From: Legionella moravica DSM 19234
GTDB lineage: Bacteria; Pseudomonadota; Gammaproteobacteria; Legionellales; Legionellaceae
DNA length: 64,000 nucleotides
Assembly: GCF_000423305.1 (NCBI RefSeq)
Contig: NZ_AUHS01000003.1
Location: forward strand, 277,879 to 341,878
Direction of reading: 5' to 3'
The notes under the pieces are model-generated. The model was not told where the DNA came from. It ran no database searches and saw nothing but the letters and a program-made list of their open reading frames with translations. Position numbers and translations under genes: made by a program. Positions 34,128-46,971 of the stretch are shown here, in pieces. Within the stretch, counting starts at the first letter, position 1, and every line of letters starts with the position of its first letter.

Positions 34128-35185
34128 TTTTAGCTGATCTTAAAATTCATCATTTAAGAAATATTTCTGAAGCCCATTTATTACTCAATCAACACTTTAA
34201 TTTTATATACGGCCCGAATGGAAGTGGTAAAACTTCCATTCTTGAAGCCTTGTATTTGCTGAGCTGTGGTCATTCGTTCCGATCTCGGGAAATTTCGCCA
34301 ATAATCGCTCGGGGCCACTCTGCACTGACGGTTTTTTCTCGTTGTACTGATAACTCAACCATCAGTATTCAAAAATCTTTTTCACAGCCAACACAAATTA
34401 AATTGAACAATCAGTTTTGCTACAGTACCAGTCAATTAGCCTATGCTTTACCTTGTCAAATTTTTTATGCGGATATATTCCAAATCATTGATGCAGGCCC
34501 CGCCGTTCGGAGAAGCGTATTGGATTGGGGGTTGTTTCACGTGAAACATAATTACCTATCACTGTGGAAAGATTATAAAAAGGTAATAAAGCATCGAAAT
34601 TCCCTTTTAAAAAAACGTTCATCATATCAAGATTTTATTCCCTGGGACAAGCAATTAGATCAACTTGCTATTCAAATGGATATGCTCAGACACGAATATT
34701 TCGATAGGTTGAAAATTACTTTTTACGATACATTAAGACAATTAACTAACACGTCCTGTTCTATTGAATACTACAAGGGATGGGATAAAAAAAATACCGG
34801 GCGATCTCTGATGGAGGTACTCGCGGAACAGTTCACCAGTGATCTTCACAAACAATACACTCAATCCGGTCCCCATCAAGCAGATATTTTAATATATAGT
34901 GATGAGACAAAAGCAAAACAGGTACTGTCTCGTGGTCAACAAAAAATTATATTGATTGCATTAAAATTGGCACAAGGAACTCTTCTAAGTGGCGATTGCT
35001 TGTATTTATTTGATGATGTTCCAGCTGAACTTGATGAACAACATAAAAATGCCCTGTTAGAATATTTGCATGTTAATAAAGGTCAATATGTCTTTACCTG
35101 CATTAATCAATCCGAGTTTTTAAATCGTTTAACTCATCTTGAATACTCCAGCTTTTATATTGATTCTGGGAATGTATCATTTTAA
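34124..35185 (+). CDS. recF: DNA replication and repair protein RecF
   Basis: A 353-residue SMC-like ATPase of the RecFOR recombination-mediator pathway. Walker A is GPNGSGKTS near residue 30. The signature-like LSRGQQKIILIALK and Walker B YLFDDVPAELDE lie in the C-terminal third. It is translationally coupled to dnaN by an ATGA overlap. A perfect 16-bp parS palindrome is embedded in its coding sequence. Confidence 0.97.
   Translation: MILADLKIHHLRNISEAHLLLNQHFNFIYGPNGSGKTSILEALYLLSCGHSFRSREISPIIARGHSALTVFSRCTDNSTISIQKSFSQPTQIKLNNQFCYSTSQLAYALPCQIFYADIFQIIDAGPAVRRSVLDWGLFHVKHNYLSLWKDYKKVIKHRNSLLKKRSSYQDFIPWDKQLDQLAIQMDMLRHEYFDRLKITFYDTLRQLTNTSCSIEYYKGWDKKNTGRSLMEVLAEQFTSDLHKQYTQSGPHQADILIYSDETKAKQVLSRGQQKIILIALKLAQGTLLSGDCLYLFDDVPAELDEQHKNALLEYLHVNKGQYVFTCINQSEFLNRLTHLEYSSFYIDSGNVSF
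34533..34548. promoter_or_regulatory. Perfect parS site inside recF
   Basis: TGTTTCACGTGAAACA is a perfect palindrome matching the parS consensus TGTTNCACGTGAAACA used by ParB/Spo0J. It is in the coding region of recF, about 3 kb from the candidate origin. Confidence 0.85.
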
Positions 35186-35375
35186 TATTTTTTTATAACA
35201 TCTTCTTTCCAGCTTGCTGTATGTCGAATGTTTGTATCAATTTGGATCATGAATATTTATCCGTTTTGTAAATAAAATGGAAGAGTTAATCACAATTATT
35301 AAGTTTTGTGTCTACCTATTTAGGGTAATGGTATTTCATTAAAACACATTAAAGAATATAACATCCATAATGAAC

Positions 35376-35742
35376 CACGGCAGTCCGGTTAAAAATGTGA
35401 CGTCTTTCCGAGCGTAGCGAGGAATCTCCTGCAAATTGGCACAATCTGAATTAATGCATTAATTATCATTGGACGTTACATTACGTGAAGATGATTCTCG
35501 CGTACGCAAAGATCATGCTCATGAAAATATAGTGATGGTTCGGCATATTATTTTGAACAGGTTACAAAATACCAAAAAAAAATTAAGGATATGAGCATTA
35601 GGCGCCTGCAGAAAAAGGCTGTCTGGGGAGATTCTACTCTTGATATGATTTTAATGGCTGCATTTTAATGGGATCGTGCAACCTTGCAGGAGATTCCTCG
35701 CTACGCTCGGAAAGACGTCATATTTTTAATGGGATAGCCGTG
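35376..35742. mobile_element. ISAs1-family deletion derivative with 59-bp inverted ends and 10-bp target duplication
   Basis: The ends 35376-35434 and 35684-35742 are inverted copies (CACGGC...TTAAAAAT.TGACGTC onward). The direct repeat CATAATGAAC at 35366-35375 and 35743-35752 is the target-site duplication. The interior keeps the transposase C-terminus. A second, smaller copy lies at 52755-53029 in the opposite orientation. Confidence 0.85.
35469..35668 (+). pseudogene. ISAs1-family transposase C-terminal fragment, frameshifted
   Basis: Reads LDVTLREDDSRVRKDHAHEN, VRHIILNRLQ, then a frameshift at an A run (35574-35582), then RRLQKKAVWGDSTLDMILMA and stop. The LDV-FREDxxR-xxxHAxEN-xRH-xLN pattern is the end of ISAs1-type DDE transposases. 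Confidence 0.8.
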
Positions 35743-35752
35743 CATAATGAAC

Positions 35753-38397
<2,645 letters not shown>

Positions 38398-38408
38398 CCT
38401 CAAGAACT

Positions 38409-38435
38409 GTTGTAAGGTGATGGTTCACCTTACAA
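38409..38435. terminator. Hairpin between gyrB and the convergent outer-membrane gene
   Basis: A perfect 12-bp stem (GTTGTAAGGTGA with its complement, TGG loop) follows 11 bp after the gyrB stop. No T run follows, so termination by this hairpin alone is uncertain. Confidence 0.55.
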
Positions 38436-38463
38436 CTACTCAGTAGAGAGTTCCGATAAGAAA

Positions 38464-39477
38464 TTAAGCTGCAACGGTCAAGCTAATGTAAGGTCCACGA
38501 AATCCAAAACTATTCGTTTCATACCCATTGATGCGTTGAATAACGCCTTGTGCCAGAGGTACTGTTCCTCTAATGGTATCCATTGAATTGATGTATTCAT
38601 TTATTTGATAGCCTGCTTCCAGGGTCACATTAGAACTGGATGCAAAATTGTGAGAATAATCGACGCCTAACTTACCAGAAAGGCTGTTAACGATTCGATC
38701 CCGCTTAGGCCAGGAAAAATTAAAATTGGTTCCAAGCAAACTCACAAAAGAATGAGCGTTGATTGTTCCAACCAACAGGCCGTAATCAAAATAACCGACT
38801 AATCCAAATCCATGTCCAAGTGTGTAAGTTCCATCTATACTGAGCATGGGGCCGGCACCATTATAAGTACTGATCATATTTCCTGGTGCTGTAAATGTAA
38901 GTATATGTTTCAATTCAGCATAGCGGAGTCCCAATGACGGCTTAATCGAAAACACCCCGGATACATCAGAGTATTTTCTACCGGCTTTAAGATCAATCTG
39001 ATTTACTTTATAAGTAAGTGAGGCATCACTGACAAATCCAGGAGTCGGTGGAAAGGCAGCATCTGGAAACAAAATACTCCCAAAACCAATTGAACCGTCT
39101 GCAAAGTCATTGAATGCATGCGTTTTATTATCTAAAAATAAATAATTGGCTTCAATATTATTTGCAGACATGGGCAGATTGTAGCCCAGTTTAACACTAC
39201 CAGCCCATTTATGTACTGGATTGAAGGGTGTACTTATCGCTATAAAATTTCCAGTATTTCCATACAACCAACTGTCAGTAACCATACCGATTCCAGTTTC
39301 ACTTGGCTTAACATAATAACCTGTGATTCCCGCATAAACACCACCTTTCATGTTAAAAGCACAGAGTGTTGATGAACAGACTGGGCCGTCTTTGTCAGGA
39401 GTTGTGGAAGCAGCGAGGGCATTTCCATACACACTAAAACCTGCTAAAAAGAGGGGGATACAGCGAAGCATATTCAT
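38464..39477 (-). CDS. Legionella-type outer membrane beta-barrel protein (MOMP-like family)
   Basis: A 337-residue protein with a signal peptide (MNMLRCIPLFLAGFSVYGNALA) and alternating amphipathic strands such as GSVKLGYNLP, GLVGYFDYGLLVG and NVTLEAGYQIN. Cysteines near the mature N-terminus (PVCSSTLCAFN) and the C-terminal SFGFRGPYISLTVAA match the Legionella major outer membrane protein family. It probably forms a pore or adhesin in the outer membrane. From memory, the standard Philadelphia gene count between gyrB and the agmatine genes leaves no room for it, so it may be strain-variable. That is unchecked. Confidence 0.82.
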   Translation of the reverse strand: MNMLRCIPLFLAGFSVYGNALAASTTPDKDGPVCSSTLCAFNMKGGVYAGITGYYVKPSETGIGMVTDSWLYGNTGNFIAISTPFNPVHKWAGSVKLGYNLPMSANNIEANYLFLDNKTHAFNDFADGSIGFGSILFPDAAFPPTPGFVSDASLTYKVNQIDLKAGRKYSDVSGVFSIKPSLGLRYAELKHILTFTAPGNMISTYNGAGPMLSIDGTYTLGHGFGLVGYFDYGLLVGTINAHSFVSLLGTNFNFSWPKRDRIVNSLSGKLGVDYSHNFASSSNVTLEAGYQINEYINSMDTIRGTVPLAQGVIQRINGYETNSFGFRGPYISLTVAA

Positions 39478-39885
39478 AAATCATTCCTTGAAATTAATTA
39501 TTAAGCATACACGTGAGATATTAAGATTTGGTAATAGGTAAAAAAGCAAAACATTCAACATATACAAATTATTTGCCGCCTTTACCAATAAGTGAAAGCC
39601 AAAATCACATCAATTATTGGTTAGATAATTGACTCAATATTAATAATCAAACAGGAATATTGCAATGAGATAATCGAGTTGAATGGCAAAGCAAATAAAA
39701 ATTATTGATTTAAATCCAATTCAAATGCATTGAATTAATGGTATATAATCACGCTGAAATGATGAATCATATAACTAGGCACATCCCTCAATGTCGAAGT
39801 CAGAATGGTCAACACATCCTGGCGTATAAATAAACTGAGTTGATTTTGTGTAAAGTGGTTGCAATATAATCACATCGGATTTTTA
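39478..39885. other. Divergent promoter region, no gene seen
   Basis: About 400 bp of AT-rich DNA between the outer-membrane gene and the glycosyltransferase. A TATAAT occurs at 39744-39749 on the plus strand without a good -35 box. No repeat or gene was recognised. Confidence 0.35.
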
Positions 39886-40917
39886 ATGAAAATAATGAAT
39901 GCCATGTTCTCCAAAGTAAATGGAGGTGTCGAACAAGTTTTTTTAAACTATACCAAGGTTTTGGGAGGATTGGGTCACAAGATTATTCCTGTTATTCACC
40001 CTTGGTCGCAGATAAGAAAGGTTTGTTCGGATCCTAATTTAAAAACAATTTTCAGTTATGGTCGAAATGATTTCATTGCCGTTCATCGATTGCGTCAGTT
40101 AATCCTTAAAGAGCAACCAGATTGTATTATTTCACATACAAAACGAGCCGCCATCTTGTTTGAAAAGACAGGCACTTCAGTGCCCAAAATTGCTGTATGC
40201 CATACTATTGAATCCTACAATGAGTTAGTAAACACATCGGATGCGGTTATTGCCATTACGGAACACATGCATCGTGAGATCATGAGGTTAGGAAATCCTG
40301 GAAAACGAATTTACACTGTGCCTAATATGATATCCATTCCAGATAATCTGGTTTACAAAGAGCCTGAGCGATCTCGAGTTCCAGTAATAGGAGCCATTGC
40401 CAGGTTTTCTGATCTTAAGGGGTTGGATGTCTTTATCGATGCTTTGGCAATATTAAAACGCAAAGGAATTTTATTTAAAGCCCATATTGCTGGTGATGGA
40501 AAACAGAAAAAACAGTACATCAAACAAATTAATCACCATGGCCTTCAGAAAGAAGTGACCTTATTGGGCTGGATAGATGATAAACAGGCATTTTATGAGG
40601 GCCTTGATATTTTTTGTCATCCTTCATTGAAAGAATCTTTTGGTTTGGTAGTTGTTGAGAGTATGATGCATTCAGTGCCCATGGTGCTCACAGAAATATC
40701 CGGTCCCCTGGAAATCGTAGGTGAAGCAGAATGCGCGGTTATGGTGCCACCTTCAGATCCTGTGAGTCTGGCTAGTGGTTTGGAGCGAATAATAAAAGAC
40801 GGCAGCCTGGCTAAACGATTATCATACAATGGATATATTCGCGCCAACACCTATTCAAGCCGCAGCATTGGGCCAATACTTAATGAGGTTGTGAACGATG
40901 TGTGCCGTTCTGTGTAA
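39886..40917 (+). CDS. GT4-family glycosyltransferase
   Basis: A 343-residue GT-B fold enzyme. The start is set at the ATG at 39886 (MKIMNAMFSKVNGGVEQVF), the usual N-terminus with the GG-x-E nucleotide-loop motif; a TTG at 39859 would add nine residues. The C-terminal half carries ESFGLVVVE, the E-x7-E motif of GT4 enzymes, and HIAGDGKQKKQ. It would transfer a sugar from a nucleotide donor, probably onto LPS or another glycan. No sugar-pathway genes are adjacent, so the acceptor is unknown. Confidence 0.88.
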   Translation: MKIMNAMFSKVNGGVEQVFLNYTKVLGGLGHKIIPVIHPWSQIRKVCSDPNLKTIFSYGRNDFIAVHRLRQLILKEQPDCIISHTKRAAILFEKTGTSVPKIAVCHTIESYNELVNTSDAVIAITEHMHREIMRLGNPGKRIYTVPNMISIPDNLVYKEPERSRVPVIGAIARFSDLKGLDVFIDALAILKRKGILFKAHIAGDGKQKKQYIKQINHHGLQKEVTLLGWIDDKQAFYEGLDIFCHPSLKESFGLVVVESMMHSVPMVLTEISGPLEIVGEAECAVMVPPSDPVSLASGLERIIKDGSLAKRLSYNGYIRANTYSSRSIGPILNEVVNDVCRSV

Positions 40918-41357
40918 ATTATTCAGATGATCATTGGATTGTGTCTTTCAAAAAATTAGTGCCGCATCCTTGCGGCGAAGTACATCCATTGTACTTGTCC
41001 CTTTAGTTGACATCCTGTCAGACATATCCATGTCATCCTTTTGAGTCTTTAGTATAACCTTTTGGCAGATAGAGTCATTGCGTAGATAGAGCAACAAATT
41101 GTAAGAAATTTCTCAAAGAATAGTGGGTATTTTCTTCGCTATCAGACAAGGCTTTCTGAACAACCAGCGTCTTTCCTCTCTTTAATTTCTTATAAGTAGA
41201 ATTGCATCGTTCATTTTCGCGATGAAGAACATACCTAGACCTATTGCAGAGTGTCGAGACGGTGAGATAAGAACATGCATTGAATTCATTTGGCGTAGAA
41301 GAGTAACTATCCACTGTAATCGTGCAGAACAGTACAGCAGATAGTCAATTGGTTAGC
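40918..41357. other. Intergenic region with a hairpin array, no gene accepted
   Basis: About 440 bp between the convergent glycosyltransferase and agmatine deiminase genes. The left part holds four tandem hairpins (see 40961-41034). A 79-codon GTG-initiated frame on the minus strand (41075-41314) has no ribosome site or recognisable motif and was not accepted. Confidence 0.45.
40961..41034. repeat. Four tandem short hairpins with CATCC-type loops
   Basis: The stems are GCCGCA/TGCGGC (40961-40976), AAGTACA/TGTACTT (40978-40996), TGACA/TGTCA (41008-41020) and GACAT/ATGTC (41021-41034). Each closes over TCC- or ATCC-containing loops. On the minus strand the first hairpin precedes a T run (ACTAATTTTTT), so it can also act as a terminator. 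Confidence 0.7.
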
Positions 41358-42398
41358 TTAGTTATTGATTTGCAGAGATACAGGCTGTTGCTGGGTAATA
41401 CAATGAATTCCTCCACCGCCAGCAAATACATCTAAAGCGTCAATTTGAGTTATTTGATGTTCAGGAAATAACTGGGTGAACAATATATATGCTGACTTAT
41501 CATACTCTTCGTAGCCAAAAGCAGGCATGACTATGCCCTTATTAGCCAGATAAAAATTTATATAGGAAAGTGTGAGCCGTTCTCCATCAAGATAAGTGGC
41601 TGGTGGTTGTTCGACACAATAGACTTCCAAAGAACGTCCTTTTGCATCGGTTGCCGATTTTAGAATGTCCAGATTTTCCTGCAGGGTTGTGAAATTGGGA
41701 TCCGTTTGATCATGAGTGATCAGGCAGAGCACTTTTCCAGGTGCGATGAAGGTAGCAATTTCATCAATATGTCCGTCTGTTTCATCACCAAGTAATCCTT
41801 TATTGAGCCATATAATCCGTTCCGCGCCAAGAAAATCCATTAAATAGCGTTCAATTTCTTGTTGAGTTAATTGCGGATTACGATTTGCATTGAGCAGGCA
41901 TTCACGACTGGTTAATACCGTCCCCTCACCATCGACATGAAAGGATCCTCCTTCCATAACCAGTGGCGCATGAAAATGGCGGGCCTTGGTCTGTTCAATA
42001 ATCACTGACGCAATCTTATTATCCAGAGCGCAGTCAACGTAATTGCCACCCCATGCATTATGGATCCAGTCGACTCCTGCCAGTCGGTTGTGTGAATTTA
42101 ATAAAAAAGTTGCCCCTGTATCACGAGTCCATGAATCATTGATGGGGAGTGTGATAATGGAAATTGTATCACCACATAATTCTCTTGCAGAAGCTTCATC
42201 TCCTGGATTGACCAGCATCGTTACTGGCTCATATGCTGCTATAGACTTTGCGACCTTGGCATAAGCGATTCGTGCTCGTTCCAATCCTACTTTTTCCCAT
42301 GTGGATTGATGACAGGGCCACGCCATCCAGCATCGTTCGTGTGGGTACCATTCTGCAGGCATGTAATATCCAGCTTGTTTCGGTGTTAGTATCGTCAC
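41358..42398 (-). CDS. aguA: Agmatine deiminase
   Basis: A 346-residue pentein-fold enzyme converting agmatine to N-carbamoylputrescine and ammonia. The C-terminal [11 protein letters not shown] holds the nucleophile Cys333. [26 protein letters not shown] and [10 protein letters not shown] carry the other conserved Asp/Glu/His residues. It starts at GTG, overlapping the speA stop by 4 bp. It is the last gene of the aguB-speA-aguA operon for putrescine synthesis. Confidence 0.95.
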   Translation of the reverse strand: MTILTPKQAGYYMPAEWYPHERCWMAWPCHQSTWEKVGLERARIAYAKVAKSIAAYEPVTMLVNPGDEASARELCGDTISIITLPINDSWTRDTGATFLLNSHNRLAGVDWIHNAWGGNYVDCALDNKIASVIIEQTKARHFHAPLVMEGGSFHVDGEGTVLTSRECLLNANRNPQLTQQEIERYLMDFLGAERIIWLNKGLLGDETDGHIDEIATFIAPGKVLCLITHDQTDPNFTTLQENLDILKSATDAKGRSLEVYCVEQPPATYLDGERLTLSYINFYLANKGIVMPAFGYEEYDKSAYILFTQLFPEHQITQIDALDVFAGGGGIHCITQQQPVSLQINN

Positions 42399-44287
42399 TG
42401 TGTAGATCGTCCATCAAGATAGGTTAATTGAGAAAAAATGCTTCTTAATTCATTTAAATAAGATAAAGTTTGCTCTTTTGGCAACTCGGCCTGGATTAAC
42501 TGTTTCTCATAGGATTGAATGAGTTTTTTAGTATCGAAGTGAGCTAAATTCAATACATTGGTCACTGTATCGCCATTGACTAGGTCTTCCAGCACAAAGT
42601 GACCATCATCAGAAAGCTTGACGTCCAATGAGTTCGTATCACCAAATAAATTATGCAGATTTCCTAATATTTCCTGATACGCACCGACCAGGAAAAAACC
42701 GATACAGTACGGATTTTGGCTGTCATATGGTGGCAGCATTAGGGTGGTTGTAACACAAGATTGGCCGGGATATTGCTTAATAGTACCATCCGAATCACAG
42801 GTTAAATCCTGGAGAATGCTGTGCATGTTGGGCGTTTCATTTAATTGTGAAATAGGCGCTACCGGAAAGATTTGACCTATTGCCCAGGCATCAGGAATGG
42901 ATTGAAAAAAAGAAATGTTGCAAAAAATTTTAGCAGCCATACACTCATTTATCATCATTAATAATGCGTGTTCACTGGGGTTTTCCTCATCCAGCCTGTC
43001 TTTTAATTCCATGCAAATATTGGTATAGAATGCTTCAACCTTTGCTTTTTCCTGCAAGCTGATTACCCCATGCTTGAATAGAGAATGGGCTTCGTGCAAA
43101 GAGTGTTCTGCATAGTTATATATTTCTGTTGGAGAGCTGTCAGTGATTGCCTGATAAGTATCATAGATATCGCGAATCACGTGCGAGTCCTCTTCGGAAA
43201 TTTCAGGAAGCGCAGGGGCTTTTTTAATGATTTCGATGTCAGTAATATTGGATATCAAGACTGCATGATGTGCTGTTAAAGCCCGTCCAGATTCCGAGAT
43301 AATGTTCGGCTCAGGGATATCCGCATCCTGGCACAAATGTTTAAGAGCCAATAAAATGTGCGTTGCATACTCATTCAGGCTGTAATTCATGGAACAACCT
43401 TTATTGGAGTGTGTGCCTTCATAATCAACGCTTAAACCGCCACCCACATCAATTGTATCTATTGGTGCATTAAGATGGCGTAATTCAACATAATATCGGG
43501 CAACCTCCTGCATGCAATGGCGAATATCATGAATATTGGCAATTTGGGAACCTAAATGGCAGTGCATTAGCTGGAGGCAATCAAGTAAGCCATTTGCTTT
43601 TAATTGCGTTACCAATTCAAGTACTTGCTTTGCATTTAAGCCAAATTTGGATTTAACTCCTCCCGTATTTTCCCATTTACCGGCGCTTTTGCTGACTAAG
43701 CGAATACGAACACCGAGGGTGGGCTTAACGTTAAGACGAGCAGATTCACTTAATATGATGTCCAATTCCGATTTTTTTTCAATAACGATGAATACTTTAT
43801 GTCCCATCTGTTGAGCTATGAGGGCTGTTCTTATGTAGCTGCTGTCTTTATAACCATTACAGACTATAGTGCCGGGATTATCACCCAGCATACCGATTAC
43901 CGCCATTAATTCAGGTTTTGAGCCTGCTTCCAGGCCAATCGTGTTTGATGGAGATTTAAGCAGTTCACGAACCACACTGTGTTCCTGGTTTACTTTTATA
44001 GGATAAACCAATTGATAGCTTCCAGAATATTCAGTGTCCTTTTTGGCTTCGGTGAATGCCTGGTATATTCTGCGTACGCGATCATGGAGTATATCGCTGC
44101 ACCGAATTAATAACGGTAAATGTAATCCAGCGCGTTCAGCAGCGTTCACTATAGCCAGTAATTCAACTCCTTTTTGCTCCGGGTTTTTGCTTATTTCAAT
44201 GTTTCCGTGCGCATTAATATTAAAATACCCATCACCCCAATGCTTAATGTTGTATAAGTTATCTTCTGATTGTGCATTGTTGTTCAT
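42395..44287 (-). CDS. speA: Biosynthetic arginine decarboxylase
   Basis: A 630-residue PLP-dependent decarboxylase of the fold-III (alanine racemase-like) class, making agmatine from arginine. Lys98 in YPIKVNQ is the PLP lysine. [20 protein letters not shown] and [12 protein letters not shown] are family signatures. Full length. It overlaps aguB by one base and aguA by four, so the three are co-translated. Confidence 0.97.
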   Translation of the reverse strand: MNNNAQSEDNLYNIKHWGDGYFNINAHGNIEISKNPEQKGVELLAIVNAAERAGLHLPLLIRCSDILHDRVRRIYQAFTEAKKDTEYSGSYQLVYPIKVNQEHSVVRELLKSPSNTIGLEAGSKPELMAVIGMLGDNPGTIVCNGYKDSSYIRTALIAQQMGHKVFIVIEKKSELDIILSESARLNVKPTLGVRIRLVSKSAGKWENTGGVKSKFGLNAKQVLELVTQLKANGLLDCLQLMHCHLGSQIANIHDIRHCMQEVARYYVELRHLNAPIDTIDVGGGLSVDYEGTHSNKGCSMNYSLNEYATHILLALKHLCQDADIPEPNIISESGRALTAHHAVLISNITDIEIIKKAPALPEISEEDSHVIRDIYDTYQAITDSSPTEIYNYAEHSLHEAHSLFKHGVISLQEKAKVEAFYTNICMELKDRLDEENPSEHALLMMINECMAAKIFCNISFFQSIPDAWAIGQIFPVAPISQLNETPNMHSILQDLTCDSDGTIKQYPGQSCVTTTLMLPPYDSQNPYCIGFFLVGAYQEILGNLHNLFGDTNSLDVKLSDDGHFVLEDLVNGDTVTNVLNLAHFDTKKLIQSYEKQLIQAELPKEQTLSYLNELRSIFSQLTYLDGRSTQ

Positions 44288-45150
44288 TATTTGGTTCCCA
44301 AAGGGTTACGAGGCTTGACTAATTCTTGATAAGTCGCAGGTTCTCTTTGTTGAGCAAATGGAAATAATCTTCCCCATAATTCACGTTGACTGAAATCAAG
44401 ATCGGCAACAAGAACTGCAGGCTCATTTCGTGGCGCCTGAGCTAAAATTTCACCCATTGGTGTACTGATGAAACTACTGCCATAAAACTGTAAATCATCC
44501 TCACAACCAATTCGATTAACAGCGATGATAAAGGTATTGCTCATGATCCCTTGTGCTACCATTACTTTTTGCCACATGGGCTGACTATCAAACCCTGGAG
44601 CCGTCGGTTCGCCGCCAATAGCGGTTGGATAAACCAGAATTTCGGCGCCTTTTAATCCATAGATTCGTGATAACTCTGGAAACCATTGATCATAACAAGT
44701 CGGTAAACCAAACTGGTGTCCTGCTATTGAATGAACAGGGTAATTGGAATCTCCTGGTTTAAAGTAAAAGTCTTCATGGTATTTTTCCCCGCTGGGTATA
44801 TGTTGTTTTCGGGTAATGGCAATCAGCTCACCTTGAGTATTAAAGGCAACAGCGGTGTTGTACCCTGCTTTTTCGAACAGAGAGGCGGTAATACATACCT
44901 TATGTATTTTAGCCATTTGACTGACAAATTGAGCTGTAGGACCTGTATGGATGTCTTCCATATAAGGGGTTCCGTCAACGTCAGAACGAGTACAAAAATA
45001 AGGGCTCAAAGTGAGTTCCTGCAAACACACCAGCTCAGCGCCTTGTTGCGCTGCCGAAAATATTCCAGAGGCCAGACTGTCTTGATGTTCTTTAGCATGT
45101 TCATGCCATTGCTCCTGAACCAGTGCTACCCTTAATTTGTTTTCTGCCAT
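44287..45150 (-). CDS. aguB: N-carbamoylputrescine amidase
   Basis: A 287-residue nitrilase-superfamily hydrolase giving putrescine, CO2 and ammonia. The catalytic triad is visible: Glu45 in CLQELTLSPYF, Lys115 in RKQHIPSGEKYHE, and Cys152 in PTCYDQWFPE. It is the first gene of the operon and completes the plant/Pseudomonas-type route from arginine to putrescine. Confidence 0.96.
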   Translation of the reverse strand: MAENKLRVALVQEQWHEHAKEHQDSLASGIFSAAQQGAELVCLQELTLSPYFCTRSDVDGTPYMEDIHTGPTAQFVSQMAKIHKVCITASLFEKAGYNTAVAFNTQGELIAITRKQHIPSGEKYHEDFYFKPGDSNYPVHSIAGHQFGLPTCYDQWFPELSRIYGLKGAEILVYPTAIGGEPTAPGFDSQPMWQKVMVAQGIMSNTFIIAVNRIGCEDDLQFYGSSFISTPMGEILAQAPRNEPAVLVADLDFSQRELWGRLFPFAQQREPATYQELVKPRNPLGTK

Positions 45151-45527
45151 TAGTTTTCCTATAAGTTGTTGCGTTAAAATATAGTGTTTTGTCTGTAGAC
45201 TAAAAATCCGACTATGTTATCAAAAAAAAATCTGTTTGTACCAGTATTAATTTTACTAAATAACACTTAATTGGTTTTGCACAAATTGTCTTGTAACCCG
45301 TTATTGATCAGAGCTTTCTAAAGTCATCCAATCTCTTTGTAAACAATGCTTATTGTTTAGCCAAGGCGTTTCTTGTATTTGGGTTGAAATAGTATTCATT
45401 GAATGAATTGAATTCGATAATGTATGAATTAAAAATAGTAGCATGGACAGTGACTTTAATGGATGTAAAATTCAGAAAAAATTGTGTAAAGATGCCCTTA
45501 CCAGGTAAGGGCTAAATCGATTAATTC
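45151..45527. other. Intergenic region upstream of aguB, with ravA 3' hairpin
   Basis: About 380 bp without a gene, presumably carrying the aguB promoter. A perfect palindrome, GCCCTTA ccagg TAAGGGC (45494-45512), lies 16 bp after the ravA stop and may terminate it, although the T-rich stretch on the minus strand begins only after a further 10 bases. Confidence 0.5.
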
Positions 45528-46784
45528 TTATTTAAACAGACTACAAAACTTAGAGTAGCAATCATCATCCTCGTTATCACTGTCACTGTCACTGTCAGAA
45601 TCCATACTGGATTGAGCTAGGGTTGCAGATCGAGACAACTCCGGGGTTCTTTTTCTCAAAACACTCTGAAATACTGTGTTGGGATTGCTTGAAGTTGATG
45701 AGGCAGGTTCAGATACAGTTACCTCAGCAGAGGATTGTTGAGCTGGTGAAGTCTCTTGTTTTGGCACTATTGAGGCTGCAATCAAGCGGAAGGGACTGGA
45801 TTGATCGTGAGCAGCTCCATTGATCATTTCAAGTTTGCGATTTATATCAGAGAGCGTTTTGGAATCCAGCAAGGACAATTTTTCGCCTATGCTGTGCTCA
45901 TGGCTTTTTAACAAGACTGGGAATAAGATTGAAAACTCAAGGCAGGCATCAACACTAAAATCACGGCTAGTGAAAAATCGTTCAGGCTTATCGCCTAGAA
46001 GCAAATCAATGTCACGACGCAGAGTAAAGGCTGATCTTACCTTGGTTGCAAATACATCAGGTGTCGGAGCCAGGTTTTGGATGCTTCGAGAAATAATGCT
46101 GTGTTTTTCTCTGGGGGCATGTAAGGCAAGTTTTGCTGCTATAGATGATTCATTCTGTTCAATGACTTTGAATAAGCCTGGAAACTCCTGGCATGAATCG
46201 ATACTGTACTCTAGGCTGCTGAAAAATTCATCGGGATTGTCACCCAGAAGCAAATGATCGATATCTCGTTTTAGCGCAAAAGCCTGATTTATTTTGGAAG
46301 CAAACAGTGTATTAGAGAATATTCCTTCCACATTCTGAGCAACCTGGTCATGGGATTCGCTTGGGGTTGTCAGGGCCAGCCGCTCCGCTATGGCTGTTTC
46401 ATTGTTATCGAGAACCTGTAAGGCTAACTCTCTATAATTGTTAAACAATTTTTCATCAAATTCTTTATTTAAAAGCAAAAGATGGGGATTTTTATTTCTT
46501 TTATCCAATAAGGCATGAATGCGATTTTTTACTTCATAGGCTTCGGCTAATACCGAATGGAAGGTTTGACCGTCTGCATGCGGTACTCTTGCCGCTTCAA
46601 TGGCACGACCAAAGCTTTTTAATTCACCTTCAGGGCATTCTAAAACCATGCGGGTAGCCAACTCTTTTTTTTGTTCAGCCGACAATTGATCCAATCCTTC
46701 CCGGTGTTCCGCTAGGGCATCCCCTGTACCAAGATCTTTATAGGGGTTTTGTAAACCTTGAATTTCGTCTAGCGTGTATCCCAT
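45528..46784 (-). CDS. ravA: RavA, Dot/Icm effector of unknown function
   Basis: A 418-residue soluble helical protein with a strong AAGGAG ribosome site. It contains three internal repeats of about 84-90 residues, marked by [RK]xxL blocks beginning near 45, 135, 218 and 302. The second and third share KxxxALKRDIDHLLLGD and SVDACLEF-like segments. The C-terminus is Ser/Pro-rich and ends in an Asp-Ser run (about 394-402), NEDDD and CYSKFCSLFK. Acidic C-termini fit Dot/Icm secretion. The name comes from its position beside hfq-hflX and remembered gene order. It is unrelated to the E. coli MoxR ATPase also called RavA. Confidence 0.78.
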   Translation of the reverse strand: MGYTLDEIQGLQNPYKDLGTGDALAEHREGLDQLSAEQKKELATRMVLECPEGELKSFGRAIEAARVPHADGQTFHSVLAEAYEVKNRIHALLDKRNKNPHLLLLNKEFDEKLFNNYRELALQVLDNNETAIAERLALTTPSESHDQVAQNVEGIFSNTLFASKINQAFALKRDIDHLLLGDNPDEFFSSLEYSIDSCQEFPGLFKVIEQNESSIAAKLALHAPREKHSIISRSIQNLAPTPDVFATKVRSAFTLRRDIDLLLGDKPERFFTSRDFSVDACLEFSILFPVLLKSHEHSIGEKLSLLDSKTLSDINRKLEMINGAAHDQSSPFRLIAASIVPKQETSPAQQSSAEVTVSEPASSTSSNPNTVFQSVLRKRTPELSRSATLAQSSMDSDSDSDSDNEDDDCYSKFCSLFK

Positions 46785-46971
46785 GTAAATCTCCTTATAT
46801 GCTCAGCTAGCGCTGATGTTTTTGTGTGGGGTAATCAAGAGAGACTCTATATTAGCGGATTCAATTTGCGCTGTCATGAAATTAAACTAAAGTTTTATTA
46901 ACAGCTGTCGAATAAGTAATTAGATATTCGTTTTTGCCTTTAAAAACTACAATAACAACAAGGAGTAGGCA

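Noticed and set aside
41075..41314. 79-codon minus-strand frame between the glycosyltransferase and aguA
   Set aside because: GTG start without ribosome site, no recognised motif, composition unlike a folded protein; treated as intergenic.
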